A program made the position numbers and the translations under genes. The notes beneath the pieces were generated by a model. It worked only from the letters and a program-made list of their open reading frames with translations. It was not told where the DNA came from and did not search any database. Source: Neoalteromonas flava (GTDB taxonomy: Bacteria; Pseudomonadota; Gammaproteobacteria; Enterobacterales; Alteromonadaceae). From it: a DNA stretch of 64,000 nt. Shown piece by piece: positions 10,766-20,179 of the stretch. The stretch covers positions 1 through 64,000 of the forward strand of contig NZ_PEAX01000003.1 of assembly GCF_002807685.1 (NCBI RefSeq). Direction: 5' to 3'. Within the stretch, counting starts at the first letter, position 1; each line of letters starts with the position of its first letter.

Positions 10766-11302
10766 GTGACTACTGAATATATTAAATCTGTTGTAAAAAC
10801 GATTCCTGACTATCCCAAAGCAGGTATCCAGTTCCGTGACGTAACTAGTGTTCTAGAAGATCACAAGGCGTTTTCTAGCTGTTTAGCATTGATGGTTGAG
10901 CACTTTGCCCCGATGAACTTTGATAAAGTTGCGGGCACCGAAGCGCGCGGTTTTTTGTTTGGCGCACCATTGGCGATTGAGCTTGGAATAGGATTTATTC
11001 CGGTCCGCAAGCCCGGCAAACTACCCCGAGAAGTTATTGCTGAAAGCTATGAACTTGAATACGGCATGGATACCCTAGAAATGCACAAAGACGCGGTTAA
11101 GCCGGGTGAGCGAGTCTTAATGATTGATGACTTGCTGGCCACCGGTGGGACAATGTTAGCCACAGCAAAGTTGATCCAGCGTTTAGGCGGAATCGTCGAA
11201 CATGCTGGTTTTGTGATTTCTTTGCCGGATATCGGTGGTGAAAAACGTCTTGCTGAGCACGGTATTACGTCATTCACACTATGTGAATTTGAAGGTGAAT
11301 AA
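10766..11302 (+). CDS. apt: Adenine phosphoribosyltransferase
   Basis: Cytosolic purine salvage enzyme that joins adenine and PRPP to give AMP; 178 residues, close to the 183 of Escherichia coli Apt. The PRPP-binding motif [13 protein letters not shown] lies at about 116-128 and the flexible catalytic loop with ARGFLFG and RKPGKLP at about 60-88. The start codon is GTG at 10766; no ATG fits near it. It lies 6 nt before dnaX, the same neighbour as in Escherichia coli. Confidence 0.95.
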   Translation: MTTEYIKSVVKTIPDYPKAGIQFRDVTSVLEDHKAFSSCLALMVEHFAPMNFDKVAGTEARGFLFGAPLAIELGIGFIPVRKPGKLPREVIAESYELEYGMDTLEMHKDAVKPGERVLMIDDLLATGGTMLATAKLIQRLGGIVEHAGFVISLPDIGGEKRLAEHGITSFTLCEFEGE

Positions 11303-11308
11303 CGGGTA

Positions 11309-13612
11309 ATGAGCTATCAGGTTCTAGCGCGTAAATGGCGGCCGCAAGTATTTTCTCAATTAGTTGGGCAAGAGCATGTAGTCTCTGCGATTTCCAATGC
11401 ACTAGACAATAACCGTTTACACCATGCGTACCTTTTTACTGGTACTCGCGGCGTAGGTAAAACTACAATCGCGCGGATTTTTGCCAAGAGTCTCAACTGT
11501 GAGACGGGGCAGAGTGCTAATCCTTGTGGTCAATGCAATACCTGTCAGGATATTGAGCAAGGGCGCTTTGTTGACTTGCTTGAAATCGATGCAGCGTCGC
11601 GCACTAAGGTCGAGGATACTCGAGAGTTGTTGGACAACGTACAGTATCGTCCGACACGGGGCGAGTACAAAGTCTATTTGATCGACGAAGTGCATATGCT
11701 GTCCAAGCACAGCTTCAATGCGTTGCTGAAAACCCTTGAAGAACCGCCTCCGCACGTTAAATTTTTATTGGCCACCACGGATCCGCAAAAACTGCCAGTA
11801 ACGATTTTATCGCGCTGTCTACAGTTCAATTTAAAAGCCTTATCGCGTGAGCAAATCAGTCAACAGCTAGAGCATGTTTTGACCCAAGAGGGTATTACCT
11901 TTGATGCCAGTGCATTGGGCTTAATCGCTCGCGCTGCACAGGGCAGTATGCGTGATGCATTGAGTTTGACCGACCAAGCGATCGCACAAGGAAATAATTC
12001 GGTTGCCCAGCAAACAGTAGTTTCTATGCTAGGGTTGCTGGATCGTAATCATGTTTTGCGCTTAGCCCAAAGCTTGGCTAATCATGAAGCTGACGCGGTA
12101 ATGACATTAGTCGAAGAGCTTAGTCAGCATGCCCCAGATTTTGCGCAAGTGCTGCACGAACTAAACGCGACTTTGCATCAAGTAGCGCTGACCCAGATTG
12201 TACCGGATGCCTGCCGTTTAGAGACCAATCATGCCAAAGTTATTTATCAGTTAGCGAAAAGTTTTACCCCTGAGCACGTGCAGCTGCTCTATCAAATTGG
12301 TGTTGATGGACTACGTACCCTAAATTTTGCACCCGACCCGCGAACCGGTGTAGAAATGATTTTAATGCGCATGTTGGCGTTTTCGCCAACGGCTCCTTTA
12401 GCAGCGATTGAAAACATTATTCAAAACCCGCCACAAGCCGTGACAACTGAAGAATCACAAGAACGGTTTAGTCAAAGGGCCGAAGAGCCGGAAGACCTAT
12501 CCGCTCCAGTACCAGCAAATGCTAATATTGAGTCGGTACCCGATAGTCAGTCGCCTCCAGTTATGGATGAGCTTTCGAATGATGAGGGTCATGACGAGCT
12601 GCTAGCTCAGCAAGCTGCTATCGAGGCGCAAGCTGAGCAATATCGTGAAGCAGAGCCTGCACAACCTGCACAAGCTCAGTCTGAAGAAGAAGCTAACCTT
12701 GCGCGCACCAAAGCCATGCTGGAGATGCAGCAGCGCATGTCACAACTGTCGCCTTCAGAGGTGGCGGCTCCAGTAAAAAAGTCCGTTGAGGAAGAGTCTC
12801 AGGCTGCCCCGCATGCGTCACAAGCGCTCGATGAATTCGCTCGCCAGCAAGACAGCAGCGCTGTTGATAATGAATCAATAGAAACAGGTCAAGAAAGCGA
12901 ACAACGCAACGCTGATGATGCCGGAACAACGTCAAGCGTAACTATTGCACAAACTTCTGATAGGGTGAGCACCGAAGCGGCTGCAGAAGACACTTTCAGT
13001 CTGCCTGCCGACCAGCAACCTCCATTTGATTTGGAAGAAAGTAGCGCAGCGCCTGAACCTGTTGGCGAAGGTCAAATAGCAAGCCATAAGAATTCTTTGT
13101 CCAACCAAGTACTTTCGACTACTCCTGTAGAGTCAGAGCCGATGATTCAGTCGCAAGTGCCGCCAACTTCGACTCTGCGTATTGATAGTCATTCCTTGTC
13201 GCCAAGATTGCCCAATGGGACGAAATTGGTGATGGCGAGCCAGTTGGATGATTGGGCTGCGTTGATTGAGAAAGCTCAGTTAGCGGGATTAGCCAAGCAG
13301 GTAGCGATTCATTCTGCGTATAAAAAAGCGGCGGATGTGATCGTGCTAGACTTGGCTCCCGCACAAGAACATTTACTGAATGACGGACTGAAACAACACT
13401 TGCAACAGGCATTGAGTAAGGCGCTCGGTGAAACCGTGTCGCTGCAATTAACTATTGCGGAATCGGAATCTACGCCTTTCAAGTTGCAGCAACGTATCGA
13501 CACGATGCGTCAAGCGTTTGCCGAACAAGTTGTGAATGATGATCAAAGTATTCAGCATTTAATCAAAACATTTAACGGTAATGTACTGCAAGACAGTATT
13601 AAGCCGCAGTAA
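11309..13612 (+). CDS. dnaX: DNA polymerase III subunits tau/gamma
   Basis: Clamp-loader ATPase subunit of the replicative polymerase. The full-length tau product has 767 residues, longer than the 643 of Escherichia coli because of an expanded Glu/Ala/Gln-rich linker (about 390-640). Visible motifs are the P-loop GTRGVGKTT (45-53), the zinc cysteines C64, C73, C76 and C79, LIDEVHMLS (about 125-133) and the SRC sensor motif near 170. Domain III ends near 370. The C-terminal domain (about 645-767), which contacts the polymerase and helicase, is present. A heptamer A AAA AAG in frame at codons 489-491 offers a -1 frameshift that ends two codons later and would give a 493-residue gamma product (separate entry). 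Confidence 0.96.
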   Translation: MSYQVLARKWRPQVFSQLVGQEHVVSAISNALDNNRLHHAYLFTGTRGVGKTTIARIFAKSLNCETGQSANPCGQCNTCQDIEQGRFVDLLEIDAASRTKVEDTRELLDNVQYRPTRGEYKVYLIDEVHMLSKHSFNALLKTLEEPPPHVKFLLATTDPQKLPVTILSRCLQFNLKALSREQISQQLEHVLTQEGITFDASALGLIARAAQGSMRDALSLTDQAIAQGNNSVAQQTVVSMLGLLDRNHVLRLAQSLANHEADAVMTLVEELSQHAPDFAQVLHELNATLHQVALTQIVPDACRLETNHAKVIYQLAKSFTPEHVQLLYQIGVDGLRTLNFAPDPRTGVEMILMRMLAFSPTAPLAAIENIIQNPPQAVTTEESQERFSQRAEEPEDLSAPVPANANIESVPDSQSPPVMDELSNDEGHDELLAQQAAIEAQAEQYREAEPAQPAQAQSEEEANLARTKAMLEMQQRMSQLSPSEVAAPVKKSVEEESQAAPHASQALDEFARQQDSSAVDNESIETGQESEQRNADDAGTTSSVTIAQTSDRVSTEAAAEDTFSLPADQQPPFDLEESSAAPEPVGEGQIASHKNSLSNQVLSTTPVESEPMIQSQVPPTSTLRIDSHSLSPRLPNGTKLVMASQLDDWAALIEKAQLAGLAKQVAIHSAYKKAADVIVLDLAPAQEHLLNDGLKQHLQQALSKALGETVSLQLTIAESESTPFKLQQRIDTMRQAFAEQVVNDDQSIQHLIKTFNGNVLQDSIKPQ
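12757..12789 (+). promoter_or_regulatory. Programmed -1 frameshift site in dnaX (gamma subunit)
   Basis: The slippery heptamer AAAAAAG is at 12775-12781 in the frame GTA AAA AAG, the same phase as the Escherichia coli dnaX site. After a -1 slip the ribosome reads GTC CGT TGA, with the stop at 12787-12789. A Shine-Dalgarno-like AGAGGTGG (12757-12764) lies 10 nt upstream, the spacing of the known stimulator. A strong downstream stem-loop is not obvious. Confidence 0.85.
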
Positions 13613-13626
13613 TTTAGGAGTAATAC

Positions 13627-13953
13627 ATGTTTAAAGGTGGTATGGGTAATATCATGAAGCAAGCGCAACAGATGCAGGAAAAAATGCAGAAGGCGCAAGA
13701 AGAGCTTCAATCCATTGAAGTGGTCGGAGAATCAGGTGCGGGCATGGTGAAAGTGACTATGACCTGTAATCACAACGTGCGTCGTGTCGAAGTCGATCCG
13801 TCATTGATGGATGATGATAAAGAGATGCTCGAAGATCTAGTAGCAGCGGCCATCAATGACGCAGTGCGCCGAGTACAGACCACTAGCCAAGAAAAAATGT
13901 CGTCGATTACAGGAGGCATGCAAATGCCACCAGGCTTTAAAATGCCGTTCTAG
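13627..13953 (+). CDS. ybaB: YbaB/EbfC family nucleoid-associated protein
   Basis: Small DNA-binding protein that forms a tweezer-like dimer; 108 residues, the family length. Family hallmarks are the N-terminal [24 protein letters not shown] helix, the [14 protein letters not shown] strand, and the methionine- and proline-rich C-terminal tail. A good ribosome site (TAGGAG) lies 7 nt before the ATG. It sits 14 nt after dnaX and 12 nt before recR, as in most gammaproteobacteria, and is clearly part of the dnaX operon. Confidence 0.95.
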   Translation: MFKGGMGNIMKQAQQMQEKMQKAQEELQSIEVVGESGAGMVKVTMTCNHNVRRVEVDPSLMDDDKEMLEDLVAAAINDAVRRVQTTSQEKMSSITGGMQMPPGFKMPF

Positions 13954-13965
13954 GATTATTCAGCG

Positions 13966-14571
13966 ATGCCTGCGCAATTCAGTCCGTTACTCAACGATTT
14001 AATCGACGCCCTTCGCGTGCTGCCGAGTGTTGGCGCGAAAAGTGCCCAGCGTATGGCGTTTAGTCTATTAGAGCGCAACCGTGATGGCGCGTTGCGTTTG
14101 AGTCAGGTGCTGCATGATGCAATGGAACACATTTCTCATTGCCAGCAGTGCCGAACGTTTACGGAAAAAGACCGTTGTGATATCTGCGCTCATCCCACCC
14201 GTGGTAGCGCAGATGTTATCTGTATAGTTGAAGCTCCGCAGGATGTATTTGCCATCGAGCAGACGGCGCAGTTTGATGGGCGTTACTTTGTGCTGATGGG
14301 GCATTTGTCGCCACTGGATGGAATAGGTCCTGAAGACATTGGTCTCAATGAATTGGCAGAACAATTAGATGCTGGTGGCGTCAGTGAGCTCATCCTTGCT
14401 ACCAACCCCACGGTGGAAGGCGAAGCAACTGCGCATTATATTGCTGAAATGTGTCGCAAACGCAACATCGCGGCGTCACGTATCGCTCACGGAGTCCCTG
14501 TTGGGGGCGAGCTTGAGTATATTGATGGGAATACTCTCGGCCACGCATTGAGTGGCAGAAAAACCCTTTAA
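13966..14571 (+). CDS. recR: Recombination mediator protein RecR
   Basis: Works with RecO and RecF to load RecA on gapped DNA; 201 residues, equal to the Escherichia coli protein. It has the helix-hairpin-helix start ([21 protein letters not shown]), the four-cysteine zinc finger (CQQC at about 57-60 and CDIC at about 69-72), the Toprim region beginning [14 protein letters not shown], and the Walker-B-like C-terminal part with [12 protein letters not shown]. Last gene of the dnaX-ybaB-recR group. Confidence 0.96.
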   Translation: MPAQFSPLLNDLIDALRVLPSVGAKSAQRMAFSLLERNRDGALRLSQVLHDAMEHISHCQQCRTFTEKDRCDICAHPTRGSADVICIVEAPQDVFAIEQTAQFDGRYFVLMGHLSPLDGIGPEDIGLNELAEQLDAGGVSELILATNPTVEGEATAHYIAEMCRKRNIAASRIAHGVPVGGELEYIDGNTLGHALSGRKTL

Positions 14572-14621
14572 AATTATCAAAAAGCATTTTCATACCTTGA
14601 ATTTTCAAAACAAGACCTTAC

Positions 14622-14653
14622 CTCTGGCAATGTTAATAGAGGCTTTGCCAGAG
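14622..14653 (+). promoter_or_regulatory. Stable hairpin upstream of htpG
   Basis: CTCTGGCAA (14622-14630) and TTGCCAGAG (14645-14653) form a perfect 9-bp stem with a 14-nt loop, 45 nt before the htpG start. No T run follows, so it is unlikely to be a normal terminator of recR. It may structure the htpG leader or stabilise the recR mRNA end. Confidence 0.55.
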
Positions 14654-14698
14654 ATTCTAACTGGCGTTGTAATTGCACGTTAAAGGAGAAGAGGTCTT

Positions 14699-16621
14699 AT
14701 GTCGCAGGCGACACACCAAGAGACTCATGGTTTTCAAACTGAAGTAAAACAATTACTGCAGTTGATGATCCATTCACTGTATTCCAATAAAGAAATTTTC
14801 CTCAGAGAACTTGTTTCCAATGCTGCTGATGCGGCAGACAAGTTACGTTTCAAGGCACTATCCGATGATAAGCTTTATGAAGATGATGGCGATCTGAATG
14901 TAAAGCTCAGTGTCGATAAAGAGGCCGGTACGATCACGATCAGTGATAACGGCATTGGAATGACGCGCGATGAAGTGATCGAAAATCTCGGTACCATTGC
15001 TAAGTCAGGCACCAAAGATTTCTTTAGTCAGTTGACGGGCGATCAAGCCAAAGATTCTAAGCTGATTGGTCAATTTGGTGTCGGCTTCTATTCCGCATTT
15101 ATTGTTGCTGACAAAGTTATCGTGCGTACCCGCAAAGCTGGCGTTGAAGCTTCGCAAGGCGTCGAGTGGACATCCGCAGGTGAGGGCGAATTTACTATCG
15201 CCGACATTGACAAGGCGACCCGCGGAACAGAGATAGTTCTGCACGTTCGGGAAGATGAAAAAGAGTATGTCGACAATTGGAAACTACGTTCTATTGTCGG
15301 TAAGTACTCCGATCACATCAGTATTCCAGTGCTTATGTGGAAAGAGCCAGTTGATGAACGTGATGGCCCTGACGGTGAGAAAATCCCAGCGCAGCCCGGT
15401 GAGTGGGAAGCTGTTAACAAAGCTACAGCATTGTGGACTCGCGATAAATCTGAAGTGTCAGATGAGGAATACAAAGAGTTTTACAAACATGTTTCACATG
15501 ATTTTGCCGATCCTTTAACGTGGTCGCATAATCGTGTAGAAGGTAAAACTGAGTACACCAGTTTGCTGTATATCCCCAGCAAAGCACCCTTTGACCTATG
15601 GAATCGTGAACATAAGCACGGTCTGAAACTCTACGTTCAGCGAGTGTTTATTATGGATGACGCTGAGCAATTTATGCCAACTTACCTTCGGTTTGTGAAA
15701 GGTTTGTTGGATAGCAATGACTTACCGTTAAACGTGTCACGAGAAATTTTGCAAGATAATAAGGTGTCTCAAGCGCTACGCCAAGGATGCACCAAGCGCG
15801 TGTTGCAAATGCTTGAGCGCATGGCGAAGAATAACCCAGAAGACTACCAAGCTTTCTGGGCTGAATTCGGAAACGTTTTGAAAGAAGGGCCTGCAGAAGA
15901 CTTTGCGAATCGTGAGAAAATTGCTGGTCTGTTGCGTTTTGCTTCTACGCACAATGACACTAACGAACAAAGTGTGTCGTTGGATGACTACATTGAGCGT
16001 ATGAAGGACGGCCAGGATAAAATTTATTACGTGACTGCTGACAGTTATCAAGCGGCGAAAAACAGTCCTCACTTAGAAATCTTCCGCAAGAAAGGCATCG
16101 AGGTTCTGCTTCTATCCGAGCGTATTGATGAATGGTTGATGTCGCATTTGACTGAATATAAAGAGAAGTCTCTGCAATCAATTGCACGCAGTGATATCGA
16201 TTTATCGAAGCTAGATGACGAAGAAAGTAAAAAAGCCCAAGAAGAAGCAGAAAAGCAAGTCGAAGGTGTCACTGAGCGGCTAAAAGCAGCGCTAGGTGAT
16301 AAGGTGATGGATGTGAAGTATACGCACCGTTTAACTGATTCACCGGCGGTTATTGTGGCAGATGATAATGGCATGACGACGCAAATGATGAAGTTGATGC
16401 AGGCTGCAGGCCAACCTGTGCCGGAGGTGAAGTATCACTTTGAAATTAATCCTGAGCATCAGTTGATCAAACACGTTGCAGAGATGCAAGATGAGGCAAC
16501 TTTTAAGCAATGGGCTGAGGTTCTCTACGATCAGGCAGCGCTGTCGGAACAAGGCAGTTTAGAAGACCCATCTTCGTTTGTACGCAAATTAAACGATTTG
16601 TTGATGAGTCTATCAAAATAA
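14699..16621 (+). CDS. htpG: Chaperone protein HtpG (Hsp90)
   Basis: Cytosolic ATP-dependent Hsp90 chaperone; 640 residues against 624 in Escherichia coli. The GHKL ATP-binding domain (about 1-220) shows [42 protein letters not shown] and [11 protein letters not shown]. The middle domain has the conserved [21 protein letters not shown] segment, and the C-terminal dimerisation domain runs from about 520. The ATG at 14699 is preceded by AAGGAGAAGAGG. It lies 127 nt after recR with its own leader hairpin, which suggests a separate promoter; a sigma-32 promoter would be expected but I cannot point to a convincing one. Confidence 0.97.
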   Translation: MSQATHQETHGFQTEVKQLLQLMIHSLYSNKEIFLRELVSNAADAADKLRFKALSDDKLYEDDGDLNVKLSVDKEAGTITISDNGIGMTRDEVIENLGTIAKSGTKDFFSQLTGDQAKDSKLIGQFGVGFYSAFIVADKVIVRTRKAGVEASQGVEWTSAGEGEFTIADIDKATRGTEIVLHVREDEKEYVDNWKLRSIVGKYSDHISIPVLMWKEPVDERDGPDGEKIPAQPGEWEAVNKATALWTRDKSEVSDEEYKEFYKHVSHDFADPLTWSHNRVEGKTEYTSLLYIPSKAPFDLWNREHKHGLKLYVQRVFIMDDAEQFMPTYLRFVKGLLDSNDLPLNVSREILQDNKVSQALRQGCTKRVLQMLERMAKNNPEDYQAFWAEFGNVLKEGPAEDFANREKIAGLLRFASTHNDTNEQSVSLDDYIERMKDGQDKIYYVTADSYQAAKNSPHLEIFRKKGIEVLLLSERIDEWLMSHLTEYKEKSLQSIARSDIDLSKLDDEESKKAQEEAEKQVEGVTERLKAALGDKVMDVKYTHRLTDSPAVIVADDNGMTTQMMKLMQAAGQPVPEVKYHFEINPEHQLIKHVAEMQDEATFKQWAEVLYDQAALSEQGSLEDPSSFVRKLNDLLMSLSK

Positions 16622-16650
16622 GCCCATAATATTTGATTAATGCGAGAAAA

Positions 16651-16676
16651 AGCGAGCTTTATGGCTCGCTTTTTTA
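16651..16676 (+). terminator. Terminator of htpG
   Basis: AGCGAGC, a TTTATG loop and GCTCGCT make a 7-bp stem, extended by A-T pairs, followed by T6. It lies 29 nt after the htpG stop. Confidence 0.9.
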
Positions 16677-16778
16677 TATCGCTGATAAAAGTTGAAGTTA
16701 TATTTGTAACATACTGAATGTTATAGATAATTACTAAGCATTCAGATGGTTTTCAACGTTAGTCAGTCAGCCATGTTT

Positions 16779-17539
<761 letters not shown>

Positions 17540-17544
17540 TTCTG

Positions 17545-17943
17545 ATGCAATCACTGAGCGTCGAAATCACAGGTTTTTATGCAAGTTTGCTTGCTATCTG
17601 TTATCTGTATTTGTCAATCTTGGTTGTCAAAGCAAGGCGCTCATCACGCGTAAGTCTGGGTGATGGCGGAGATACTGCCTTACAGCGCCTGTCTCGCGCG
17701 CATGGCAATTTTGCTGAGTATGTACCGATAACCTTAATTTTAGCTCTCTGCGTTGAACTTAATACCGATTTCAATTTAATCGTACACATCGCGTGCGCAG
17801 CATTGTTATTCGGACGTTTAACTCATGCTTATGGCTTACGGCATCATATTGGTGCAAGTTGGCAACGCATCGTTGGTATGTTGCTAACCTTTGGTGCGAT
17901 TTTGTTATTAAGTATATGTAACTTAGTGTGGTTGCATTTCTAA
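17545..17943 (+). CDS. MAPEG family membrane protein
   Basis: Four-helix integral membrane protein of the MAPEG superfamily, 132 residues. The family signature RAHGNFAEYVPITLILAL is at about 51-68, followed by LLFGRLTHAYGL at about 92-103. Hydrophobic segments are at about 8-28, 57-73, 78-97 and 110-130. Bacterial members of this YecN-like group have no firm function; eukaryotic relatives use glutathione. The gene starts 5 nt after adk and is probably co-transcribed with it. A strong terminator follows. Confidence 0.85.
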   Translation: MQSLSVEITGFYASLLAICYLYLSILVVKARRSSRVSLGDGGDTALQRLSRAHGNFAEYVPITLILALCVELNTDFNLIVHIACAALLFGRLTHAYGLRHHIGASWQRIVGMLLTFGAILLLSICNLVWLHF

Positions 17944-17957
17944 CTACAAAATCATGA

Positions 17958-17983
17958 AAAACGGCGCCTTTCGGCGCCGTTTT
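17958..17983. terminator. Two-way terminator between the MAPEG gene and ibpA
   Basis: AAAACGGCGCC, a TTTC loop and GGCGCCGTTTT make an 11-bp stem with A on one side and T on the other. It lies between two convergent genes and can serve both. Confidence 0.88.
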
Positions 17984-18011
17984 CAGTTAACAGGGAGAAT
18001 AATTTACTCGA

Positions 18012-18449
18012 TTATTTGTTTTCGAGTAACTGACTGCCTATTTCAATCTTACGCGGTTTCTTCGCTTCTGGTATTACCCGCTCAAGATCAATGTGTAGCA
18101 AGCCGTTTTCCATATCAGCAGAGAGCACTTTTACGTGGTCACCGAGCTGGAATTTACGTTCAAAGTTACGCTCAGAAATGCCTTTGTGCAAGAATTTGCG
18201 CTCTTCGTCTTTGCTTTCTTTGCTGCCGGTAACAGTCATCGAGTTTTCTTGTACCTCAATTGACACATCGTCTTTACTAAAGCCGGCAACGGCCATGGTA
18301 ATTCGGTATTTATCGTCGCCAACAAGTTCAATGTTGTACGGCGGATAAGCGCTTTGTTTCTCAGCGCGAGTTGCTGCGTCAACCAATGACGCTAAATGGT
18401 CTGAACCAATGAATGAACGGTAAAGTGGAGATAGATCGATAGTACGCAT
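18012..18449 (-). CDS. ibpA: Small heat-shock protein, IbpA/Hsp20 family
   Basis: ATP-independent holdase that coats unfolding proteins; 145 residues from the chosen start. The N-terminus MRTIDLSPLYRSFIG is nearly that of Escherichia coli IbpA, which fixes the start at 18449 over in-frame ATG codons upstream. The alpha-crystallin domain spans about 35-125, with YRITMAVAGFSKDDVSIEV and the G-L-L-H-I-D-L strand near the end; a short tail ends KPRKIEIG, with the I-x-I motif KIEI used in oligomer formation. The gene is solitary. Its leader carries a ROSE-like thermometer and a sigma-32 type promoter (separate entries), both expected for this family. Confidence 0.94.
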   Translation of the reverse strand: MRTIDLSPLYRSFIGSDHLASLVDAATRAEKQSAYPPYNIELVGDDKYRITMAVAGFSKDDVSIEVQENSMTVTGSKESKDEERKFLHKGISERNFERKFQLGDHVKVLSADMENGLLHIDLERVIPEAKKPRKIEIGSQLLENK

Positions 18450-18452
18450 AGT

Positions 18453-18540
18453 CATATCCTCAATATAAAGCAATATGTTAATTAATTTGCCCCGATTACT
18501 CGGCGACGGTTATGTCGACCTCTGTTGAGCATCGACAATT
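18453..18540 (-). promoter_or_regulatory. ROSE-like RNA thermometer in the ibpA leader
   Basis: Read on the minus strand, the last hairpin is CATATTGCTT, a TATAT loop and TGAGGATATG (18477 to 18453). It pairs nine bases with a single bulged G inside the UUGCU element, exactly opposite the AGGA ribosome site: the hallmark of ROSE elements. Upstream the leader has a hairpin CCGA-GTAA-TCGG with a GNRA-type loop and a longer GTCGA/TCGAC stem, giving the usual multi-hairpin layout. Heating would open the last stem and free the ribosome site 7 nt before the start. Confidence 0.8.
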
Positions 18541-18543
18541 CCT

Positions 18544-18571
18544 ATTTAAGATCATTTCAATGCTTTTCAAG
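18544..18571 (-). promoter_or_regulatory. Sigma-32 type promoter for ibpA
   Basis: On the minus strand CTTGAAA (18571-18565) matches the heat-shock -35 element exactly. After 14 nt comes CTTAAAT (18550-18544), a poor match to the -10 element CCCCATNT. Position and spacing suit transcription of the thermometer-bearing leader. Confidence 0.55.
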
Positions 18572-18732
18572 AATAAAAAATAAAATAAATTTTATCTTGT
18601 TGATTTTAATAGTTTTAATTTTGCGAAAAAATGTATTGTGTTGTCGAGGAATCGCGTGTTCGGCATTTTCTCTGTGCGAATTTAAGTTTTTCCTGTTGCG
18701 GACGATAAATTACCTGAGAGAGAGGGCAAATT

Positions 18733-18987
18733 ATGAATTATCAACGTTATTTTTCCGGCTATAAGCTACTTCCTAAGCAACACTTGGTCAGTGGTGAAGC
18801 GCTGAGTAAGCAGTACCGTGGGCGCGAGTTTCACGATAGTGTTGTTACTGGTTTTAATCAGTTAACTGAAAAATTCAACTGGGCACGGTCGCGAGCTGAG
18901 CAGGAGTTGCTGTTAGATAAGCGTCAGCAGTTTATGTTGACAGCTATTCGCAAAATCGCCAGCAAGTCAGCCCGAATGGCTGCTTAA
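18733..18987 (+). CDS. Small basic protein of unknown function
   Basis: Encodes 84 residues beginning MNYQRYFSGYKLLPKQ. A GAGAGAGGG ribosome site lies 6 nt before the ATG. The protein is mainly helical in appearance and rich in Arg, Lys and Gln, with no signal peptide, membrane segment or cysteine. It ends 5 nt before the convergent lepB-like gene. I do not recognise the family. The good ribosome site and ordinary codon use argue that it is a real gene. Confidence 0.6.
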   Translation: MNYQRYFSGYKLLPKQHLVSGEALSKQYRGREFHDSVVTGFNQLTEKFNWARSRAEQELLLDKRQQFMLTAIRKIASKSARMAA

Positions 18988-18992
18988 CAACG

Positions 18993-19628
18993 CTATATCA
19001 ACTTCTCAAACCAGCGGTTTGCGCGCGGTATGTAGTAGTTATCCATATCTAGAGACGTAATGACTAAGGTTGCCTTACCACTGATCTCTTCGAGTGGGAC
19101 GAACCCATAGACGCGCGAGTCGGCGCTATGATTGCGGTTATCCCCAAGCACCAGATAGTGCCCCTCTGGAACTGTCACCACTGGAAAACTGGCGAGTTCA
19201 CTGTGCGGAGCGCTCAAGCGTAAAGCATGATGATGCCCAACTAACTGCTCCATGCGGTCATCGTCTTCACCTAATTGGGGTTGCAGCTCTCCATTAATGA
19301 CCAATTGATTATTAAGCATGGCCACTTGATCACCGGGCAGTCCAATAATGCGCTTGATTAAACGCTCATTGGCAACCTTAGATTCAAAAGTGATGATGTC
19401 TCCACGCTGCGGCGTGGCTAATTGCATAATAGGAATATCTGAAAAAGGCACGTCCAAACGGTAGGCCATTTTTTCAACAAACACTCGGTCGCCTTCCACA
19501 ATTGTCGGTAACATTGAACCACTCGGTACATGGTACCAATCCGCTATACTGCTGCGGCAGGCGAATAAAAGAACAAGAAAAATCAAGAAACCATAGTTTT
19601 GGCGAAAAAACGTTTTAAGCCCAGACAT
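18993..19628 (-). CDS. lepB: Type I signal peptidase, short form
   Basis: Membrane-bound serine protease of family S26 that removes signal peptides from exported proteins; 211 residues, much shorter than the 324 of Escherichia coli LepB. A single N-terminal membrane helix (about 13-29) is followed by the catalytic serine box HVPSGSMLPTI (Ser38), then RGDIITF, the catalytic-lysine box RLIKRIIGLPGD (Lys near 89) and the final box LVLGDNRNHSADSRVYG. The ATG at 19628 has GGGAGAG about 5 nt upstream; an in-frame start eight codons earlier lacks this. It is not next to lepA, so it may be a second signal peptidase with a narrower task. Function as a peptidase is well supported, its substrate range is not. 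Confidence 0.88.
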   Translation of the reverse strand: MSGLKTFFRQNYGFLIFLVLLFACRSSIADWYHVPSGSMLPTIVEGDRVFVEKMAYRLDVPFSDIPIMQLATPQRGDIITFESKVANERLIKRIIGLPGDQVAMLNNQLVINGELQPQLGEDDDRMEQLVGHHHALRLSAPHSELASFPVVTVPEGHYLVLGDNRNHSADSRVYGFVPLEEISGKATLVITSLDMDNYYIPRANRWFEKLI

Positions 19629-19737
19629 TGAACTCTCCCTTATCAGACCCACTTTACTCTAATTCCAAATCGGTGTAATACCAGCGCTAAACTGTAAACG
19701 ATTGTTACTTATTGCGTTGTAAACAAGGAACCTCAGG

Positions 19738-20136
19738 ATGAACAGCATATTCAAATTCAGTGTACTGATTTTACTCGTCTTAGGGCTCTGTGGCTGCTTA
19801 GAGAAGGGGCAATCGGATGTCTCTGAAAAGTTAGCGTGGTTAATGCACGCGGATCCCGTGGCAGATGCAAATACTGCGATAGATGCGGCTGACCTACGCT
19901 TACTCGCAGTACATAATCATCATTTGAAAATGCCATTAAATATCGAGAGTTGTTTGGTTGAAAAGCTAGGTTACCGAACACTCAGCAATGAGGATTTTGC
20001 TTACGGTAGTTATGACTATCAGCGTTTTGGTGCGCTCGCGCAACTCTATGCGAACTGGTACAACAATACAATTTTATTGTATCTGGAGGATAGCAACGCG
20101 AACCAATGTGGGCCTGCAGCACAGATTAATAAATAA
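19738..20136 (+). CDS. Small lipoprotein of unknown function
   Basis: Predicted lipoprotein of 132 residues. A hydrophobic signal ends in a lipobox (LGLCGC, cleavage before Cys20), so it should be anchored to the outer or inner membrane facing the periplasm. The residue after the lipid-bearing cysteine is Leu, which does not favour inner-membrane retention. The mature part has two further cysteines (in ESCLVEKL and NQCGPAAQ) that could form a disulfide. AAGGA lies 8 nt before the ATG. It is followed by the convergent diguanylate cyclase gene. I do not recognise the family. Confidence 0.7.
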   Translation: MNSIFKFSVLILLVLGLCGCLEKGQSDVSEKLAWLMHADPVADANTAIDAADLRLLAVHNHHLKMPLNIESCLVEKLGYRTLSNEDFAYGSYDYQRFGALAQLYANWYNNTILLYLEDSNANQCGPAAQINK

Positions 20137-20179
20137 AGCGACTTCAGCGAGCACGAAGAAGAACGAGCAAACCGCAAAA

